Numbered from the stretch's first letter, positions 1-6,849 are shown. The stretch: 10,442 bases of DNA from Fibrobacterota bacterium (GCA_023436145.1 JAEZKP010000020.1:1-10442), one strand, 5' to 3'. Made by a program: numbers and translations. The notes: a model not told the origin generated them from the sequence alone.

Positions 1-1
1 T

Positions 2-145
2 TCAAAAGATAAAGGCAAAAGCTGGAAAAATATTAACAACGGTTTGCCTCCTGGGATTCATATTACTACGTTACTGGTTCATAAAAATGAGCTTTATGCA
101 GGAACCGATTTCGGTGCTATATATAAACTGGTTACCGGAAAGTAA
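2..145 (+). CDS. C-terminal end of a BNR/Asp-box beta-propeller protein (5' truncated by window edge)
   Basis: The frame starting at base 2 is open from the window edge to a TAA at 143-145, giving 47 residues. It opens with SKDKGKSWKNINNGLP and continues to LYAGTDFGAIYKL. The S-x-D-x-G-x-x-W core is the Asp-box (BNR) turn, and 'GLP...I..L......LYAGT..G.Y' is the usual blade spacing of sialidase/sortilin-type and YCF48-like propellers. Such proteins are usually exported, with roles ranging from glycan binding to scaffolding, so only the fold can be inferred. The strong family pattern and clean stop suggest a real gene end. It is convergent with the LRR lipoprotein gene. Confidence 0.65.
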   Translation, partial: SKDKGKSWKNINNGLPPGIHITTLLVHKNELYAGTDFGAIYKLVTGK

Positions 146-191
146 ACGCATTGACAAGGTTTTTATTGACGCAGATTTATGATTACCATGG

Positions 192-215
192 ACCTTTTGA
201 TCTTGATCAAAAGGT
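192..215. terminator. Perfect 11-bp inverted repeat between convergent genes, possible bidirectional terminator
   Basis: ACCTTTTGATC (192-202) and GATCAAAAGGT (205-215) are exact reverse complements around a TT centre. The element lies between the BNR gene stop (145) and the LRR lipoprotein stop (258), the usual place for a shared terminator. There is no long T-run beyond the stem on either strand; the T4/A4 tracts lie inside the stem. A protein-binding palindrome is the alternative. Confidence 0.4.
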
Positions 216-257
216 GTCATGCTTGAGAGTTTCTTCAACCAGAACGGGAAACTACTC

Positions 258-1751
258 CTATTCACATTCCTGACCGTTTTTCCAATCATCTCCGGTGTGT
301 TTCTCAACCCAGTCTGCAATCTCTTTTTCCAGGTTACAGAGCCGGTTCTTTTCTATTGACAACTCCTGAAGCTGCACCAGATCAAGTACAGAAAATGGAA
401 GGTCAATAAGATTGTTATCGTAAAGACTCAGGTTTTTTAATGATACAAGATCCCCAATGTTCTGCGGTAATCCGGTGAGCTCATTAAAACTTAATTGCAG
501 GATTTCCAGCATGCCAAGATTGGTAATACTCTGCGGAAGAGATGTCAAACGGTTGTGCCCGGCCCATATCTGATTTAATCTGGTCAGATTACCGAGCTCT
601 TCCGGAATTTTACTCAGATTACATTCGAATATGTCCAGTTGTTCAAGATTTCTCAAATTGCCAATCAAAGGTGAAAGAGAATCGATCGGATTTGCTCCTA
701 TCGATAGTTTACGCAGTTTAGGCATAAAAAAGATGGTATCAGGAATAGTGCGGATATTGTTGTAACTGACTTTCAGAAATTCCAGAAATCGCAGCTTTGA
801 AATCCCCGGTGGAATGGAATCTATGGAATTATGTTCTGCAATAAATGCCGACAGAAGACGGCACTCTTCTATCTGTTCTGGAATGATACTTATACTGTTG
901 TTTGATATGTTAAGAGTATACAAAAAATCCAAATTTCCGATTGATGGATGAAGTGAGTTTAGTGATAAACCTCTGAGATCCAGTGTTCTTATTCTTCCCG
1001 CGGAAGTGTCGGTTATTTCATTGAAATCATAAGGTACTGATATGTTTTGATTATCCAGAAACTCCCGGATCGCCAGTGAATCTGCTGCAAAAGTTCCGGG
1101 GCGGATTATGGTCCAGTTGCTATCACTGGTATTAATATCGCGAATGTTACTGATTTCCCCGGATTGGACCGGAACATCAGAAATGACTGTTTCATTATTT
1201 CCATTTATTTCTACGACCAGTGTGTAATCACCCTGCGCCAGGTTAGGAAATGTAAATGATCCGGATTCATCTATAAATGCTGTATGCTCATACCCGGATA
1301 TTTTCACAGAACCGGAAATATGTGCCCCATTCTGCAGGTTACCGGTTAAACTACCGGTTTTTTGTAAAGTCAATGTGTCCGGGTGAAATGCTGCACCTGT
1401 GGAATCGATTGTAATCCCTGAGGTTACCGCCAGTGTATCATCTTTGATAATTTCGACAGTGAAAGAACCTTTGTTGATATTAAGAGAGAAATTTCCATTT
1501 TCATCGGTAATGGTATCGATTATTGTCTGACCGGTTCGGTCCTCACCGGCAATAAAGCCGGTATTTCTGATTTTAACAAATGCAAAAGCAGCAGGAGACT
1601 GGTTATACATGGCAGTCGCTGAAATACGTGCATTACCGGAATCGGTAGATCCGCCTGATATGGAAGAGGGTTCCCGTGAGCAGAATAACAGCGTAATTAA
1701 TCCAATTAACAGTATTTCAGCAATAAATCTGCTGCTATTTGGGTTCATCAT
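258..1751 (-). CDS. Exported LRR lipoprotein with N-terminal carboxypeptidase-regulatory-like domains
   Basis: The product is about 497 residues. An N-terminal hydrophobic segment (FIAEILLIGLITLLFC) ends in a putative lipobox with the acylated Cys at about residue 24, so it is probably membrane-anchored outside the cytoplasm. Residues ~40-205 hold two beta-rich repeats with 'TDENGNFSL' and 'IDESGSFTFPNLAQGDYTL', typical of the carboxypeptidase-regulatory-like / SpaA-type prealbumin fold. Residues ~253-475 form about nine LRRs of ~23 residues ('LP..I.NL..L..L.L..N.L'), closed by a C-terminal cap with LCN, DDW and QEC. LRR arrays usually bind proteins or glycans; no catalytic domain is visible. 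The start overlaps the end of the HTH/DUF4423 gene by 17 bp. ATG 1751 or ATG 1748 suits the AGAAGGA site at 1757-1763 better than the upstream GTG (1754). Phe precedes the lipobox Cys, which is unusual. Probably co-expressed with the regulator. Confidence 0.88.
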   Translation of the reverse strand: MMNPNSSRFIAEILLIGLITLLFCSREPSSISGGSTDSGNARISATAMYNQSPAAFAFVKIRNTGFIAGEDRTGQTIIDTITDENGNFSLNINKGSFTVEIIKDDTLAVTSGITIDSTGAAFHPDTLTLQKTGSLTGNLQNGAHISGSVKISGYEHTAFIDESGSFTFPNLAQGDYTLVVEINGNNETVISDVPVQSGEISNIRDINTSDSNWTIIRPGTFAADSLAIREFLDNQNISVPYDFNEITDTSAGRIRTLDLRGLSLNSLHPSIGNLDFLYTLNISNNSISIIPEQIEECRLLSAFIAEHNSIDSIPPGISKLRFLEFLKVSYNNIRTIPDTIFFMPKLRKLSIGANPIDSLSPLIGNLRNLEQLDIFECNLSKIPEELGNLTRLNQIWAGHNRLTSLPQSITNLGMLEILQLSFNELTGLPQNIGDLVSLKNLSLYDNNLIDLPFSVLDLVQLQELSIEKNRLCNLEKEIADWVEKHTGDDWKNGQECE

Positions 1752-2595
1752 CACAATCCTTCTGGATATCGGTCGATTTACTTACTGGAAACAGTGCAAA
1801 GTTAAGCTGGTACACCTGTGAAGCATCATCGTTTTCTGTTACGATTTGCTTTACCCTTTCTTTGAATGCCTCAAGCTCGGCGGTCAGTACACTGTACTGT
1901 GCAGCGGTTACTCCCAGAGTCATTGTCGAGATATGGCGGATCGATTTATCCATCGTGTGAAGAGCTGTCTGACTGTGTTTGAGCATTGCATCAGTATAGG
2001 ATTTTACCGCCAGATGATGCACCTGGGAATCAGCTGTAACTGCTTTCTGGGTCTGGACATAACTCCTATCCGCATTCTTCTTGATTAATCCCAGATCCAG
2101 TAAAAGGTTTACCGTTTCTCTGGCCTCTTTTGCGGTTATGACCGGGATAACCATTCTGGCCAGTTGTGCATAATCATCATGGAAATCTCTTATGCAGATC
2201 AGCTCCCGGATTACAGGAGTATACCAGTTTTTAAAATATTCATATTGCGGGATCTGAAGTACTGTCTCCTTGATAATACCTTTCATCGAGCGCAGCACTG
2301 CGTAACATTCGTTTTTTTCAACTGATGTTCTGGCCTGATTAAACAGAACAAGGTTACGAAAGTAAACAGCTTCCTTTTCGGTCAATTTCAGTGCTTTGCT
2401 GAATTTTTCAATCATTGGTCTGGTAAGGTTACGTTTACCATCAATGACACGGCTCAGAAATGAAGATGAAGATATTCCTGCTTTAAGCGCAAAGTAGCGG
2501 TGAGAGAAGAATTTAGTGTGTTTCTTCTCATATTCATAATAATCCTTTAAAAAAACCCGATAGTCTATATAAGCGGTAACCGGTTTTCTTTCCAT
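1735..2595 (-). CDS. TIGR02147-type HTH / DUF4423 transcriptional regulator
   Basis: The protein has 286 residues, normal length for the TIGR02147 family. Residues ~31-72 ('SHRYFALKAGISSSSFLSRV' then 'GKRNLTRPMIEKFSKALKLT') form a Cro/C1-like helix-turn-helix. Residues ~118-140 ('YEYFKNWYTPVIRELI') and the terminal 'VYQLNFALFPVSK' (261-273) are hallmarks of the DUF4423 part. No signal peptide or transmembrane segment is present, so it is cytoplasmic and probably DNA-binding. The family is characteristic of Fibrobacter and Bdellovibrio relatives, and its members are not well characterised biochemically. ATG 2595 lacks a good Shine-Dalgarno; the upstream bases read TTGAATAG. It is the first gene of a two-gene unit with the LRR lipoprotein. 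A repeated TGTGCAC-type motif around its putative promoter suggests self-regulation (inference). Confidence 0.9.
   Translation of the reverse strand: MERKPVTAYIDYRVFLKDYYEYEKKHTKFFSHRYFALKAGISSSSFLSRVIDGKRNLTRPMIEKFSKALKLTEKEAVYFRNLVLFNQARTSVEKNECYAVLRSMKGIIKETVLQIPQYEYFKNWYTPVIRELICIRDFHDDYAQLARMVIPVITAKEARETVNLLLDLGLIKKNADRSYVQTQKAVTADSQVHHLAVKSYTDAMLKHSQTALHTMDKSIRHISTMTLGVTAAQYSVLTAELEAFKERVKQIVTENDDASQVYQLNFALFPVSKSTDIQKDCDDEPK
1757..1763 (-). promoter_or_regulatory. Ribosome binding site of the LRR lipoprotein gene, inside the upstream gene
   Basis: On the minus strand AGAAGGA lies within the last codons of the HTH/DUF4423 gene, 5 nt before ATG 1751 and 8 nt before ATG 1748. With the 17-bp overlap this indicates translational coupling, and it disfavours GTG 1754, which is only 2 nt away. 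Confidence 0.65.
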
Positions 2596-2656
2596 CTATT
2601 CAATATAAACATGAAAAGAAGATTGTGGCAGTAAAAAATGAAAGATTTAGCAGAAA

Positions 2657-2740
2657 ATGTGTGCACAAAAAGTGCGCATTTGGCCCTGAATATTGAAATT
2701 GCACATAAAATATTCAAAAACTGATGGAAAAAATGTGCAC
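2657..2740. promoter_or_regulatory. Cluster of four ATGYGCAM-type motifs, candidate operators
   Basis: Four related sites fall in 84 bp. They are ATGTGTGCAC (2657-2666, containing the palindrome TGTGCACA at 2660-2667), GTGCGCAT (2672-2679, reverse strand ATGCGCAC), TTGCACAT (2699-2706, reverse strand ATGTGCAA) and ATGTGCAC (2733-2740). Orientations are mixed. The sites flank and overlap the putative promoter of the HTH gene. The first two can also pair as a 6-bp stem (GUGCAC/GUGCGC, one G-U pair) in the leader RNA. Binding by the adjacent HTH protein is inference. Confidence 0.45.
2689..2717 (-). promoter_or_regulatory. Putative sigma70-type promoter of the HTH/DUF4423-LRR unit
   Basis: On the minus strand, TTGAAT (2717-2712) and AATATT (2694-2689) are separated by exactly 17 nt and each matches 4 of 6 consensus bases. 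Initiation would fall near 2682, leaving a leader of about 87 nt. One copy of the ATGTGCA motif (2699-2706) sits in the spacer, a classical repressor position. Confidence 0.4.
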
Positions 2741-2817
2741 AGGATCGAAAAAAAACGGCAGTAGAATAAAATTCACCATCTACCTTTAACCGGTTCTTAA
2801 TAGTGTCGTTTCCATTG

Positions 2818-2849
2818 TTGTAGAGACGTCCGGGCGGACATACCTACAA
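2818..2849. repeat. 32-bp nested palindrome (REP-like)
   Basis: Arms TTGTAG (2818-2823) and CTACAA (2844-2849) enclose inner arms GTCC (2828-2831) and GGAC (2836-2839) around GGGC. Overall 11 of 14 arm positions are complementary. The shape resembles short dispersed palindromes found in intergenic regions of many bacterial genomes. It lies between the exported phosphoesterase stop (2888) and the HTH gene promoter, so it could also end transcription of the former, though no T-run follows. Confidence 0.5.
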
Positions 2850-2887
2850 TAACCCAAACAGAAACTATTTATGATTTAGCGGGTAGA

Positions 2888-3670
2888 TTAATAATAAACT
2901 GAAGTATAATGTGTTTTACCGTTTTCATGACGATATACCCGGAATGATGGCTGTCTGCCAAGGGCTTTACTTATCGGTGAAGCTACAAAGAGTGGTATGT
3001 TTCCAATCATATGAAACTCATCTCTGTGGAAATGTCCGGTAATGATTGCCTTTACATTGTTATTTTCGCAGATGTTTTGAAATCGTGTCAATTTTTCCAG
3101 AGGCCAGCCGGGATGAACTTTATTGGAATAAAAATCTTCGGTGGTAGGGCAATGTTGAAACACAAAAGCCGGCAGATCTGATGGTTTTGATTTAAGTAAT
3201 GAATCCAGAACATCCAAGGGTTCATAGATGCAGCTGTCTTTTGAGATGATTTCGAGATTAAACAATAAAATCATGCTGAATTTCTTCGTATCAACACGCC
3301 GGTTGAAATTTCCAAAGTAACTGATGAATGCTGCTGAGTCCTTTTTAAAACAATTATCCCGGATATCATTGTTTCCGGGTATATAATAAACAGGGAATTT
3401 GCAGGTTTTCATTACTGCCAGACCACTATCCAATAACTGATGATTATCTGTTTGATTCGATGTAACATCTCCGGTATGAATAACAAACTCTATTGGAAAA
3501 GGCAGTTTGTTAATTGCCTTAATTGCATCTGCAGTTCGCCTGAGGTTATTGCCATCGCCCCAATGGGTATCAGTGATCTGAACAAAGTAAAAGTCAGGGT
3601 GTTCCGAAAAACTGTGTTTAAAGCTGCAAATTATCAGAAATATAACTACAAGCCTCAAGCTGGTACTCAT
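2888..3670 (-). CDS. Exported calcineurin-like metallophosphoesterase
   Basis: The protein has 260 residues. Residues 1-22 are a Sec-type signal peptide (hydrophobic 'LVVIFLIICSF'), so it probably acts in the periplasm or at the surface. The binuclear-metal phosphoesterase motifs occur in order: D34-x-H36 ('ITDTHWG'), G67-D68 ('HTGDVTS'), G99-N-N-D102, H173 ('FQHCP') and G212-H-F-H215. Metal ligands D34, H36, D68, N100, H173, H213 and H215 are all present. The usual GNHD motif reads GNND, so the His that normally assists catalysis is Asn here. Substrate cannot be told from sequence; phosphomonoesters, cyclic nucleotides and phospholipids are all known for the fold. GGAGA (3677-3681) sits 6 nt before ATG 3670. 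A promoter-like pair lies just upstream and the gene appears monocistronic. Confidence 0.92.
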   Translation of the reverse strand: MSTSLRLVVIFLIICSFKHSFSEHPDFYFVQITDTHWGDGNNLRRTADAIKAINKLPFPIEFVIHTGDVTSNQTDNHQLLDSGLAVMKTCKFPVYYIPGNNDIRDNCFKKDSAAFISYFGNFNRRVDTKKFSMILLFNLEIISKDSCIYEPLDVLDSLLKSKPSDLPAFVFQHCPTTEDFYSNKVHPGWPLEKLTRFQNICENNNVKAIITGHFHRDEFHMIGNIPLFVASPISKALGRQPSFRVYRHENGKTHYTSVYY

Positions 3671-3717
3671 TATAATTCTCCAAAGTATGTTGATATTGAA
3701 ATAAAGTCAGGTTAAGA

Positions 3718-3746
3718 AATATACAAATTTAAAGCTGCTCTTGCAA
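3718..3746 (-). promoter_or_regulatory. Putative sigma70-type promoter of the exported phosphoesterase gene
   Basis: On the minus strand TTGCAA (3746-3741) and TATATT (3723-3718) are 17 nt apart and match 4/6 and 5/6 consensus bases. A start near 3711 would give a leader of about 40 nt carrying the GGAGA site. Confidence 0.45.
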
Positions 3747-4067
3747 AACAGGGCTGATAAGCAAATATCATTGGTGTCTGCTTTCAACAGTAGTGAAGTT
3801 TAGGAATCTACTTTGTAGAAAGAATCAGGAATTAATCGCTCGACTTCCTTAGTACCTAAGTACGGCAGCAGGCGTAGTCCCGATTTCCTATCGGGACGAA
3901 GGAAGTGGTGGACAGGCAGAGTATGCTGAGTTAAAAAGCATCAACTTTTTTGAGAAACTATGCATGAGGCCTTTTATTAGACTACTATTAACACTTTGAT
4001 AATTTTAACCGGACACTACTGACTCGAAATAAGAAACCTATAAAGAGCAACGTGTTAACTGATTAAG
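3747..4067. other. Gene-free interval holding one inverted-repeat element
   Basis: No reading frame with a ribosome site or recognisable protein was seen here. The only clear structure is the nested inverted repeat at 3843-3906. The rest is AT-rich sequence between the two phosphoesterase genes. Confidence 0.6.
3843..3906. repeat. Dispersed nested inverted repeat, copy 1 (GTCCCGAT/ATCGGGAC family)
   Basis: Inner arms GTCCCGAT (3877-3884) and ATCGGGAC (3890-3897) are perfect complements around a 5-nt loop. Outer arms ACTTCCTT (3843-3850) and AAGGAAGT (3899-3906) are also perfect. On the reverse strand the core reads GTCCCGATAG-GAA-ATCGGGACTACG, matching copy 2 at 8835-8882 with a shorter loop. 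Such elements are usually non-coding and non-autonomous. Confidence 0.65.
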
Positions 4068-4685
4068 CTATTCTGGTACAGTATCCGCTTTAATACGCGG
4101 TGGTCTCCAGGGTAAACCTGTTTCACAATCGACATGGTTCAACCGAAAGTTCCCGGCACTCATTTCAAGCATACCAAACACGATGGGTATACCATAGCGA
4201 CGAGGTCCCATGGAACCGGGGTTGAATACGGTATACCCATGTCCGCTTCCTATGAAAGGTACATGAGAGTGTCCACATACAACAAGTTCAGCAGCTTCTT
4301 CTTTGGCTTTACGGATAACTTCTGTTCGCAGTTTTGGTCCATAAAGCCCCACGTGTAACATTAAAATCCGGAGGATAATCTCCTCTTTCGAGACAATTTC
4401 AAGCACCAGCTCATCCGGTAAAGAGGGGAGGCGTTGATCGATGTTACCACAAACTGCATACACTGGACAGATCGCAGCAAGCTGGTCCAGTACCTGCAGG
4501 TCACCGATATCTCCTGCATGCAGGATTGCATCAGGCCGTAACCCGGTAATTATCTCTGTTGAACGAATGTGGGGGGCCGAATGGGTGTCAGATACAATGG
4601 CGAGTCGGAAAGAACCATCTTCACGAACTTGCACCTGTTCTATCTTTCGGATACTTGACCGGCGATTAGACTTGGAAAAATGCAT
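4068..4685 (-). CDS. YfcE/MJ0936-type metallophosphoesterase
   Basis: The protein has 205 residues and no signal peptide, so it is cytoplasmic. Motifs in order are D33-T-H35 ('IVSDTH'), G58-D59 ('HAGDIGD'), G80-N-I-D83, H111 ('MLHVG'), G138-H-S-H141 ('CGHSHVP') and NPGSMGPRR (155-163). The last is diagnostic of the small YfcE / MJ0936 / TIGR00040 phosphodiesterase family. Family members hydrolyse phosphodiesters such as bis-pNPP with Mn2+ or similar metals; the physiological substrate is unclear. GNID lacks the His of GNHD, which is common in this subfamily. A basic ~25-residue N-terminal extension precedes the first strand. GGAG lies 4 nt before ATG 4685, short but usable. It is a family neighbour of, but not close in sequence to, the exported phosphoesterase downstream. 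Confidence 0.92.
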   Translation of the reverse strand: MHFSKSNRRSSIRKIEQVQVREDGSFRLAIVSDTHSAPHIRSTEIITGLRPDAILHAGDIGDLQVLDQLAAICPVYAVCGNIDQRLPSLPDELVLEIVSKEEIILRILMLHVGLYGPKLRTEVIRKAKEEAAELVVCGHSHVPFIGSGHGYTVFNPGSMGPRRYGIPIVFGMLEMSAGNFRLNHVDCETGLPWRPPRIKADTVPE

Positions 4686-4993
4686 TTTTCTCCGATGAAT
4701 AGGTCTTTTGTTCAGATTGTGATTTACCAGGTGAAATGTTTTATGAGTGTTATTATCAAAAATTGACGACTCTTGTAGAGTTGCTTGCGTTTGTTATTTA
4801 GTTTGTCTGGTCTGCAACTTTTTGATTCGTATTACCAGTCTCGCTGCAAGCCCGATAGTCTGGTGGGATCATTGCCAAAGTATAGTGTTAGATTCAGGTA
4901 TAAATTACTGCTCTTCTTGTTTGCTGCCGGATTACCAACAACAAATCAAGAAGACCGTTTTGCAGTAATAATTGACAAGCATGTTTTATAGAT
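4686..4993. other. Gene-free interval
   Basis: Open frames here are short, lack ribosome sites and resemble no known protein. A small hairpin (ACTCT 4769-4773, AGAGT 4777-4781) is followed on the minus strand by a short T-run and might weakly end transcription of the barrel-protein gene. Nothing else is supported. Confidence 0.55.
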
Positions 4994-5530
4994 TTAAAAC
5001 TTCATACCTACTCCGAAATTGAGCCAGCTCAGACCACCACCTTCTTCCAGGGTCAGGTAAAACTTATCTGAAAGATAAAATTTAGCACCTAAGAACTCAC
5101 GGAAGGAAAAATGGCCTACTCCGGTTGGTGTACCGATAAATTCGTTTTTCTTAAGTTCGGATGCCCAGCCGATATGATATCCCAAACCGAGACCTGCATA
5201 AGGATCCAGTTTATTGCGGATTTTAATCTTTTTACTGAGCACTTTCAGGTTGAAAGGGTGAAATGCTCCCCTGGCAACGATTGGTATATAATTATATCTA
5301 TACCAGTCACTGAATCCATAACCCTGGTAACCAGTGGCGACACTCACAGAAATAGCGTCGTTTATGGCGTATTCACCAATTGCAAAAAAGCCAAACCAAC
5401 CGATTCCCAATCCCGCACTGACAGAAAAATCACCTTTTGCAAAACAGCTTGATTCTGATGTTGCCCAGTTCTGTGCGTAGATCGATGAGGAGAAAACCAC
5501 AAACAACAATAGCACAAAGAAACGTTTCAC
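4994..5530 (-). CDS. Small outer-membrane beta-barrel protein
   Basis: Starting from GTG 5530 the product has 178 residues. Residues 1-19 are a signal peptide (KRFFVLLLFVVFSSSIYA, then QNW) cleaved after Ala. The mature part alternates hydrophobic and polar residues with Gly/aromatic-rich strands ('FSVSAGLGIGWFGFFAIGEY', 'DPYAGLGLGYHIGW', 'GAKFYLSDKFYLTLEEGGG') and ends in '...FGVGMKF'. A C-terminal Phe is the usual BAM recognition signal. The pattern fits an 8-stranded OMP_b-brl-type barrel with no recognisable specific function. An upstream ATG (5572) would add 14 residues, but a perfect AGGAGG lies 9 nt before the GTG, and a promoter-like pair would start the transcript near 5574, almost at that ATG. 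The GTG start is therefore preferred. Confidence 0.85.
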   Translation of the reverse strand: MKRFFVLLLFVVFSSSIYAQNWATSESSCFAKGDFSVSAGLGIGWFGFFAIGEYAINDAISVSVATGYQGYGFSDWYRYNYIPIVARGAFHPFNLKVLSKKIKIRNKLDPYAGLGLGYHIGWASELKKNEFIGTPTGVGHFSFREFLGAKFYLSDKFYLTLEEGGGLSWLNFGVGMKF

Positions 5531-5539
5531 AGCGTAAAA

Positions 5540-5545
5540 CCTCCT
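5540..5545 (-). promoter_or_regulatory. Strong Shine-Dalgarno that fixes the GTG start of the barrel protein
   Basis: AGGAGG on the minus strand is a perfect anti-16S match, 9 nt before GTG 5530. It selects this start over the longer ATG reading frame and places the signal peptide directly at the N-terminus. Confidence 0.75.
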
Positions 5546-5580
5546 GAAAACATGTGATAAGAAATTACTCAACGAAAGTA

Positions 5581-5609
5581 ATAGTACAAAAGATCATATA
5601 ATTTTTCAA
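5581..5609 (-). promoter_or_regulatory. Putative sigma70-type promoter of the barrel-protein gene
   Basis: On the minus strand TTGAAA (5609-5604, 5/6 match) and TACTAT (5586-5581, 4/6 match) are 17 nt apart. A start near 5574 gives a ~44-nt leader that includes the AGGAGG site. Confidence 0.5.
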
Positions 5610-6042
5610 CTACAAACATTTTGTTGGAAACAAATACTGCAATGAATATTAAAATCGGAAAGGAATATCAAATCAGAAAGAAACAATTCAGAGTTAATCA
5701 GGTAATAAGCCTGGGAGAATCTAATTTCTTTTTTCTTAATTCCGTTCTTTGTCAGGATTCCTTTAATTCTGTTAAATAGCTGAGTAGTCATGGAGCAGAT
5801 AATATAATCATGGAATCCAGTGCTGACAAAGTATTTATTTAACAGATCTGGTGTTGACGTTTATCGAAATCCAAAATCTTTGATTCAACTTAAATACAAG
5901 TATTGATAGTATGGTCTTCCTTCGGCAGGTAATATCATCTTTGCAATAGTAAAAAACAATAATCTGTATTGATCCGGATGAACGCTCTAACGGCAATAAC
6001 AAACGTCAAGTTAACCCGTTTTATATTTTCTCTGCTTTACCT
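5610..6042. other. Gene-free interval between DnaC-like and barrel-protein genes
   Basis: No supported gene is seen. A 61-codon minus-strand frame (5606-5791) has no ribosome site, overlaps the barrel-gene promoter and has unremarkable composition. The only signal is a weak hairpin with a T-run at 5951-5971. Confidence 0.5.
5951..5971 (-). terminator. Weak Rho-independent terminator candidate after the DnaC-like gene
   Basis: On the minus strand CAATA and TATTG form a 5-bp AT-rich stem with a 5-nt loop, followed directly by six T. It lies about 70 nt past the DnaC-like stop. The T-run is right, but the stem is short and weak. Confidence 0.3.
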
Positions 6043-6816
6043 CTATAGTCTCTGTCCTCTTTTATCTGTTCCGTCGATAGGAATCGTAGTGCATCCAAAG
6101 AGCCGCGATGCCACTCTGGGGCCCATCTGTTCGGTGATCTCCTCACGGCCCAGATTGGAGGTAAACATGGTGGGCAGGCCGTTGGCGGTACGGGTATCTA
6201 CTATCCTATACCAGCACTGAGCCACAAACACCGAAGGTTTTTCCACCCCTATGTCATCAATGACCAGAAATCGATCTGTAGTGTATTTGGCGATTACCTC
6301 TTCCTCGGTGAATTCACTTTCACCCACCGTGCCAGCTCTGATCTCTCCAATAAGTTTGGGAGCACTGATAAAAAGAGGGTTAGCCTTAGGAGAGCTAAGA
6401 AGAAGTTTCCGCATGGTGGCTACTGCCAGATGGGTCTTTCCTGTTCCGCAGGGGCCGGTAAGGAGAATTGATTTTCTCAAGGGGAGGCTGATGGCCTTTA
6501 AAAAATCTACTGCTCTGAGATGGTTTTGTGTTTCCGGGCGGTAATTTTCAAAAGAGCATTTAAGATAAATCTCAGGAACTCCGCTTTTCCACAGTATGTT
6601 ATCGATATTGGCCAGTTTGGTTTCAAAATCGGCTCTTTTTTTCAGCACGAAAACACAATCTTTTGAACAGAAGGAATCTATCCAAAGAGTGTCGCTATTG
6701 AATTCAATATCTTTGCCATCCCACTGGATGTCATTGAATTTGAAGATTTTACCGCATCCTGCACATTTTTTGAGACCGGAATGATCAAAATCGGACCGAA
6801 TGGAGAATCGATTCAT
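6043..6816 (-). CDS. DnaC/IstB-like AAA+ ATPase with N-terminal zinc-ribbon-like Cys pairs
   Basis: The protein has 257 residues. Residues 18-54 carry C18-x2-C21 and C50-x3-C54, a probable zinc-binding module. Residues ~95-250 form a RecA/AAA+ ATPase: Walker A GPCGTGKTH (121-129), Walker B FLVIDDIG (183-190), sensor-1 'MFTSNL' (217-222) and the arginine-finger segment RVASRLFG (234-241). This matches helicase loaders of the DnaC/DnaI type and the IstB transposition helpers, which share the fold. The 'VIDDIG' and 'ASRL' motifs separate it from the DnaA core. No transposase, DnaB or replication gene lies beside it, so a role as chromosomal helicase loader is as likely as a mobile-element remnant. 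The ribosome site is weak (GGCAGG shortly before ATG 6816). A long GC-rich hairpin lies 34 nt upstream of the start. Confidence 0.88.
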   Translation of the reverse strand: MNRFSIRSDFDHSGLKKCAGCGKIFKFNDIQWDGKDIEFNSDTLWIDSFCSKDCVFVLKKRADFETKLANIDNILWKSGVPEIYLKCSFENYRPETQNHLRAVDFLKAISLPLRKSILLTGPCGTGKTHLAVATMRKLLLSSPKANPLFISAPKLIGEIRAGTVGESEFTEEEVIAKYTTDRFLVIDDIGVEKPSVFVAQCWYRIVDTRTANGLPTMFTSNLGREEITEQMGPRVASRLFGCTTIPIDGTDKRGQRL

Positions 6817-6849
6817 TAGCCTGCCGACCTTTACTGCTTTAGTGTATTA

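Noticed and set aside
5530..5572. Upstream ATG adding 14 residues to the barrel protein
   Set aside because: A perfect AGGAGG 9 nt before GTG 5530 and a promoter whose start would fall at about 5574 favour the GTG start; the extension would also bury the signal peptide.
5606..5791. 61-codon minus-strand ORF upstream of the barrel-protein gene
   Set aside because: It has no ribosome site, overlaps the likely promoter of the barrel gene, and its sequence matches no family I recognise.
6043..6816. Annotating the ATPase as IstB of an IS21-type element
   Set aside because: No IstA transposase, terminal inverted repeats or target duplication is visible nearby; the N-terminal Cys module also argues for a DnaC-like loader.
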